Assembly (NCBI GenBank): GCA_007694915.1
Contig: REEV01000120.1
Location: forward strand, 34,640 to 98,639
DNA length: 64,000 nt
Direction of reading: 5' to 3'
Source: Cyanobium sp. PLM2.Bin73
Lineage (GTDB): Bacteria > Cyanobacteriota > Cyanobacteriia > PCC-6307 > Cyanobiaceae
Made by a program: the position numbers and the translations under genes
Shown here: one piece after another, positions 60,827 through 64,000 of the stretch
Layout of the letters: the number at the start of each line of letters is the position of its first letter
Numbering within the stretch: the stretch's first letter is position 1
The notes under the pieces: generated by a model
Seen by the model: the letters and a program-made list of their open reading frames with translations, nothing else
The model's database searches: none
What the model was told of the DNA's origin: nothing

Positions 60827-61602
60827 TGGCCGCCGACAGTGCAGCAGTGGCTTTGGGGGACCACTTCATCCTGTTCGAGCGCCTTCCCCTGATCTACGGA
60901 CGGGTGCCGAAGGTGGCCAACTCCTCGGTGAAGGCAGCCCTCACCCGCTTGCTGGAGCAGCCACCGGATGAGGGCTGGCGCACCACCAGCGATGCCTTCT
61001 GGCGCCGGGGCACCCACGGCGAAACCCGGCTGATCAATGCCGAGGCCGCCAGCCAGCGCCGCGCCACCCATCTGATCTTCAGCTTCGTGCGCAACCCCTT
61101 CGATCGGCTGGTGTCGGCCTACAACAACAAACTGATCGAGAACGACAGCCTCTCAGGCGCCATGGAGCGGATGGGGCTGGAGCGCGGGATGCCCTTCGAG
61201 CGCTTCCTTGAGGTGGTGATCCACACCGCCGATGCGGATCTCGACGTGCACCTGCTGCCCCAGAGCACCATCCTCTGCCACGAGGGGGTGCCGGTGCCCT
61301 CGTTCATCGGCAAGCTGGAAGCGATCAATGAACATTGGCGGGCCCTGCGCCGCCGGCTACGCCAGTGGGGGCTACCGCCCCTGGGCCGTCTGCCCGCCAA
61401 GAACGTGCGCCGGGATGGGAACACCGACCTTAGTGGCTATTTCCACAACCCACAGCTAATCGATCTGGTCCTGGAGCGCTACCGCCAGGACGTGGAGCTC
61501 CTCTACGCCGACCAGCCCCTCGACCAGCTGGCGCAGGGGATCCTGACCCAGTCCCCAGCTGTCTGGGAGCGCTGGAGCGAACCCGTGGGATCCCTGACGT
61601 AG
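60823..61602 (+). CDS. Sulfotransferase family 2 protein
   Basis: A 259-residue PAPS-dependent sulfotransferase of the type that sulfates polysaccharides (Sulfotransfer_2-like). The PAPS phosphosulfate loop is GRVPKVANSSVKAAL (residues 26-40), and the 3'-phosphate site is FSFVRNPFDRLVSAYNNK (87-104). ATG overlaps the NeuB-fusion stop (ATGATG region), so it is in the same operon. Target could be a sugar hydroxyl of the capsule. Confidence 0.85.
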   Translation: MMAADSAAVALGDHFILFERLPLIYGRVPKVANSSVKAALTRLLEQPPDEGWRTTSDAFWRRGTHGETRLINAEAASQRRATHLIFSFVRNPFDRLVSAYNNKLIENDSLSGAMERMGLERGMPFERFLEVVIHTADADLDVHLLPQSTILCHEGVPVPSFIGKLEAINEHWRALRRRLRQWGLPPLGRLPAKNVRRDGNTDLSGYFHNPQLIDLVLERYRQDVELLYADQPLDQLAQGILTQSPAVWERWSEPVGSLT

Positions 61603-61631
61603 CATCCGGCACATCATCATGGCAGTTCCGT

Positions 61632-62462
61632 TTGGGCCTCAACCGGCGTCTGCGCAAGCTGATCGATGCGGGAGTGAAGGGGGAGCACCAGCAGGATATG
61701 GAGCGCTGCGGCGCTTCGCTGCCCACCTTCATCATCATCGGCGCGGCCAAGTCGGCCACCACCACCCTCACCACGATCCTGCCGCGGCACCCGCAGATCT
61801 TCATCAGCAAGCCCAAGGAACCGAAGTTCTTCGGCCGCTGCTACGACAAGGGCTGGCAGTGGTACGCGCGGCTGTTCCGCAAGGCCAAACGCCGGCCCCT
61901 GCGGGGTGAGGCCACCACGATGTATGCCAGCGCCCTGAGCGGCTTTCAGCAGGCACCGGCGCTGATGCACCGCTACCTGCCGGAGCTGAAGCTGGTGTAC
62001 GTGGTGCGCCATCCCCTCGATCGCATCGAATCCCAGTGGCGCCATCGCAGTGGACGCAAACGGGGAACGCCGCGCTTCGATGCCATGCTGCGTTCCCGCC
62101 ATCTGCGCAAGTTGATTGTGGGCTGCTCGCTCTACCACGAGCGACTGCAGAGCTTCCGGGCCTTCTATCCCGATCGGCAGATCCACTGCCTCACCTTCGA
62201 GGATCTGGTGAGCCAGCCCCAGGCCACGCTCTCCGAGTTGCTGGAGTTTCTGGGGGCCTCCACCAGCCCCGAACACGTGCAGCTGCTGCTCGATGACGGG
62301 CAACTGCCTCGGGTGAACGAGGCGGGCGACAAGGGCCGCAAACTCATCCCACCGCCCACCTGGACGCCGCGCCTGCGCCGCCAGCTGGCAGATCTCCTGC
62401 GGCCCGACGCCGAGCGCATGCTGGCCTACATGAACAAGCCGGCCACCACCTGGGACTTGTGA
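61632..62462 (+). CDS. Sulfotransferase, heparan/Sulfotransfer_1-like
   Basis: A 276-residue PAPS-dependent sulfotransferase, different subtype from the one upstream. The 5'-phosphosulfate loop IIIGAAKSATTTLTTIL (residues 34-50) and 3'-phosphate motif YVVRHPLDRIESQW (123-136) are intact. The start is unsure: TTG 61632 (276 residues) or ATG 61698 (254), while an ATG at 61619 is in another frame. GTGA overlap couples it to the following broken gene. Confidence 0.83.
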   Translation: MGLNRRLRKLIDAGVKGEHQQDMERCGASLPTFIIIGAAKSATTTLTTILPRHPQIFISKPKEPKFFGRCYDKGWQWYARLFRKAKRRPLRGEATTMYASALSGFQQAPALMHRYLPELKLVYVVRHPLDRIESQWRHRSGRKRGTPRFDAMLRSRHLRKLIVGCSLYHERLQSFRAFYPDRQIHCLTFEDLVSQPQATLSELLEFLGASTSPEHVQLLLDDGQLPRVNEAGDKGRKLIPPPTWTPRLRRQLADLLRPDAERMLAYMNKPATTWDL

Positions 62463-63069
62463 GCAGCATGAGCGTTCACACCCGCGATCTCGACGCCCTG
62501 CTCGGCGCGCTCGTGGCTGCGCTGCCGGCACCGGCGGATGGCCAGCATGGCAGCGCCTCCTGGCGGTTTGCCGAGCGCTGGGGGGTGCCCGGCGTGGTGG
62601 TGTGCCGTGATCGGGACCTGGCCAGCACGCTGAGCGCGGGCCGCGGCGGCGACACCGTGCTGCACAGCATGGTTCCCCTGGTCTCACTGCTGGCCGAGGG
62701 GGATGGGCCTCCGGTGGAGGTGCTGTTTCTCGACGGCGCCGATCCGGGCAAGGACGATCTGCGGCTGAAGGGGGCCGACGCCCCGGCCCTGGTGGTCGCC
62801 GCCCTGCCGCAGGCCCCCTGGCGCCGGCGCTGGGCCAGCAATGGTACGACTGCCTCGCCCGGGCTGGCGGTGAGGAGCTGTTCCGGCACCGCCGCTACCG
62901 CAGCAGGCCTCCGGAGATGTGCCTGGCCGCTGCCGCCGCACCACCGGCTCCCGCCCCGCGTATCCAGAGCATCGATTTCCGGGACACCCTTATCACTCCA
63001 GGGCTGATTCAAAGTCTCAACAGGGGGTTGGCCCTGGCTGGCGCGTGGCCATCGCCAGAAGTGCCGTGA
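62459..63069 (+). pseudogene. Frameshifted gene, possibly a transferase, interrupted at IS remnant
   Basis: GTG 62459 overlaps the sulfotransferase stop (GTGA), but near 62815-62830 the natural sequence leaves this frame. The minus-one frame continues with sensible residues GQQWYDCLARAGGEELFRHR, then APRIQSIDFRDTLITPGLIQ up to a stop at 63067-63069, whereas the first frame turns into low-quality Arg/Ser/Ala-rich sequence. One missing base (or two extra) explains this. The N-terminal part (GDTVLHSMVPLVSLLAEGDGPPVEVLFLDGAD-like) resembles a Rossmann or nucleotide-sugar protein, without clear family. Its 3' end runs into the IS630 remnant. Confidence 0.6.
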
Positions 63070-63395
63070 TGACGTACATCACCTCGCCAGTGGCCACATT
63101 CAGGGCGGCAAACAGGGTCGTGGTGCCGTGGCGGATGGTGTCGTGGGTGACAGACGCCTTCCACGTAGCCCAGGCCCATGGGCAGCAGCGGCTGGGTGCG
63201 GTCCAGCGCCTGGGTCTGGGTCTTTTCTTCGACGCAGAGCACCATCGCCTTGTCGGGCGGGTTCAGGTACAGGCCGACGATGTCCCGCACCTTCTCCACG
63301 AAGAAGGGATCGGTCGAGCGTTTGAAATGCTTCTGCCGGTGGGGCTGCACCGAGAAGGTCTGCAGCCAGCGGTGCACGGTGGTCTACCGCAAGCG
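63017..63395 (-). pseudogene. IS630-family transposase fragment
   Basis: Reading leftward, one frame encodes HRWLQTFSVQPHRQKHFKRS, TDPFFVEKVRDIVGLYLNPPDKAMVLCVEEKTQTQALDRT-like sequence and GYVEGV, and the next frame continues THDTIRHGTTTLFAALNVATGEVMYVIT and stops at 63017. This is the DDE-domain start of IS630 transposases, split by a frameshift near 63150, with an in-frame stop before HRWLQ and no C-terminal half. About 125 of roughly 350 codons remain, so it is a dead remnant. Confidence 0.8.
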
Positions 63396-63512
63396 GAAGC
63401 CCTTCGGGCTAGGAGCCTGTCGCGAATAGACCAGCAGCCAGCCTCTCCACAGACGCCCTGAAGTCTGCCCAGATGCCAATGACTGCCGTGGATCTGGGCG
63501 ATAAAATTGGGC

Positions 63513-64000
63513 ATGCGGAAGCCCAAGTCCTTCCGCCCCTGGCAGCCGGAGCAGACCACCCTGCTGCCGCCGTCACCTCGCGAGTGGCTCTCCGAGGACC
63601 ACCAGGTGTATTTCCTGCTCGATCTGGTGGACGAGCTGGATCTCTCAGAGATCCTGATCCCCCCCCAGGCCAAGGATTCCAGAGGTGAGAAGGGATTCGA
63701 TCCCCGCATTCTGACGAAGCTACTGCTCAACGCCTACTGCGTGGGCATCGTCTCCTCCCGCGAGATCGAGCGTGCCTGCTACGAGGACCTGGCCCTCAGG
63801 GTGTTGACGGGGAACCAACAGCCCGCCCCCAGCTGGATCAGTGAGTTCCGGCGCCGCAACCTTGACGCCCTCAAGGATCTGTTCAGTCAGATCCTGCGGC
63901 TGTGCCAGAAGGCCGGGATGGTGAGCCTGGGTCATGTGGCGCTGGATGGCACCAAGGTGCAGGCCAATGCCAGTAAGCACAAGGCCATGAGCCACGAGCG
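63513..64000 (+). CDS. IS1182-like transposase, 5' part, runs off the window
   Basis: Open from ATG 63513 to the right edge (163 residues). The N-terminus RKPKSFRPWQPEQTTLLPPSPREWLSEDHQVYFLLDLVDELD-like is that of IS1182 transposases, followed by DPRILTKLLLNAYCVGIVSSREIE, PSWISEFRRRNLDALKDLF and the first catalytic region HVALDGTKVQANASKHKAMS with the DDE Asp. No frameshift in the visible part, so it could be active. The IS left end probably lies near 63410, but no partner inverted repeat is in view. Confidence 0.85.
   Translation, partial: MRKPKSFRPWQPEQTTLLPPSPREWLSEDHQVYFLLDLVDELDLSEILIPPQAKDSRGEKGFDPRILTKLLLNAYCVGIVSSREIERACYEDLALRVLTGNQQPAPSWISEFRRRNLDALKDLFSQILRLCQKAGMVSLGHVALDGTKVQANASKHKAMSHE

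Noticed and set aside
61619..61909. ATG at 61619 and its 96-codon frame as the real start of the second sulfotransferase
   Set aside because: The frame gives Ala/Gly/His-rich noise, while the frame from 61632 contains the PAPS motifs. A frameshift joining the two cannot be excluded but is not needed.

Overview
The window is about 64 kb of GC-rich cyanobacterial chromosome. Phycobilisome core genes (apcE, then apcABC), a ferredoxin-thioredoxin reductase subunit, the split atp gene sets (atp1-B-E-F'-F-H-A-G and a separate atpD-atpC), PSRP-3/Ycf65, cyanobacterial omega, PII with an NtcA-type site and several cyanobacteria-only families (DUF1818, DUF2811, DUF3326) place it in the cyanobacteria. 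The high GC, compact genes and many 1-4 nt stop/start overlaps fit a Cyanobium-like picocyanobacterium; that genus-level placement is inference. No tRNA, rRNA or CRISPR array was seen.

Layout: 1-12.5 kb is housekeeping: the murD 3' end, an EVE protein, a membrane protein, DUF2811, a beta-hydroxyacid dehydrogenase, DUF1818, rpoZ, an Hsp70-like protein with a membrane partner, ftrV, pyrR, gpmI, secG, an exported MsrB and groSL under a CIRCE operator. 12.7-26.3 kb holds atpD-atpC, PSRP-3, a HAD hydrolase, pepP, a tightly coupled run (CNNM-type protein, GTPase, nadD, nadE, ald, rlmH) and a leftward group (2OG oxygenase, ferredoxin, a short protein, DUF3326). 26.3-32.2 kb is the main ATP synthase operon. 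32.2-38.2 kb has a methyltransferase and apcE/apcABC. 38.4-45.5 kb has ftsW, ccdA-ccs1, queF, glnB, tlyA, a small protein and purB.

45.6-62.5 kb is the accessory highlight, a surface-polysaccharide locus. It encodes a Wza-type export protein, an N-acyltransferase-like protein, an acyl carrier protein with a beta-ketoacyl-ACP synthase, a KpsS-like protein fused to a PlsC-like acyltransferase, a two-domain KpsC, a NeuA-type CMP-sugar synthetase, three related tandem putative glycosyltransferases, a CBS-NeuB-SAF-TIM-barrel fusion and two sulfotransferases. Together they suggest a nonulosonic-acid-containing, possibly sulfated capsule on a Kdo-primed lipid anchor, with fatty-acid enzymes dedicated to that anchor. 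The locus ends in a frameshifted gene, an IS630-type transposase remnant and the start of an IS1182-like transposase that runs off the window.

Smaller-scale structure includes 15-bp tandem repeats in three places (two coding for pentapeptide repeats at the N-termini of Atp1 and CcdA), a perfect 19-bp inverted repeat in the purB leader, and hairpins that embed the stop codons of two convergent gene pairs.
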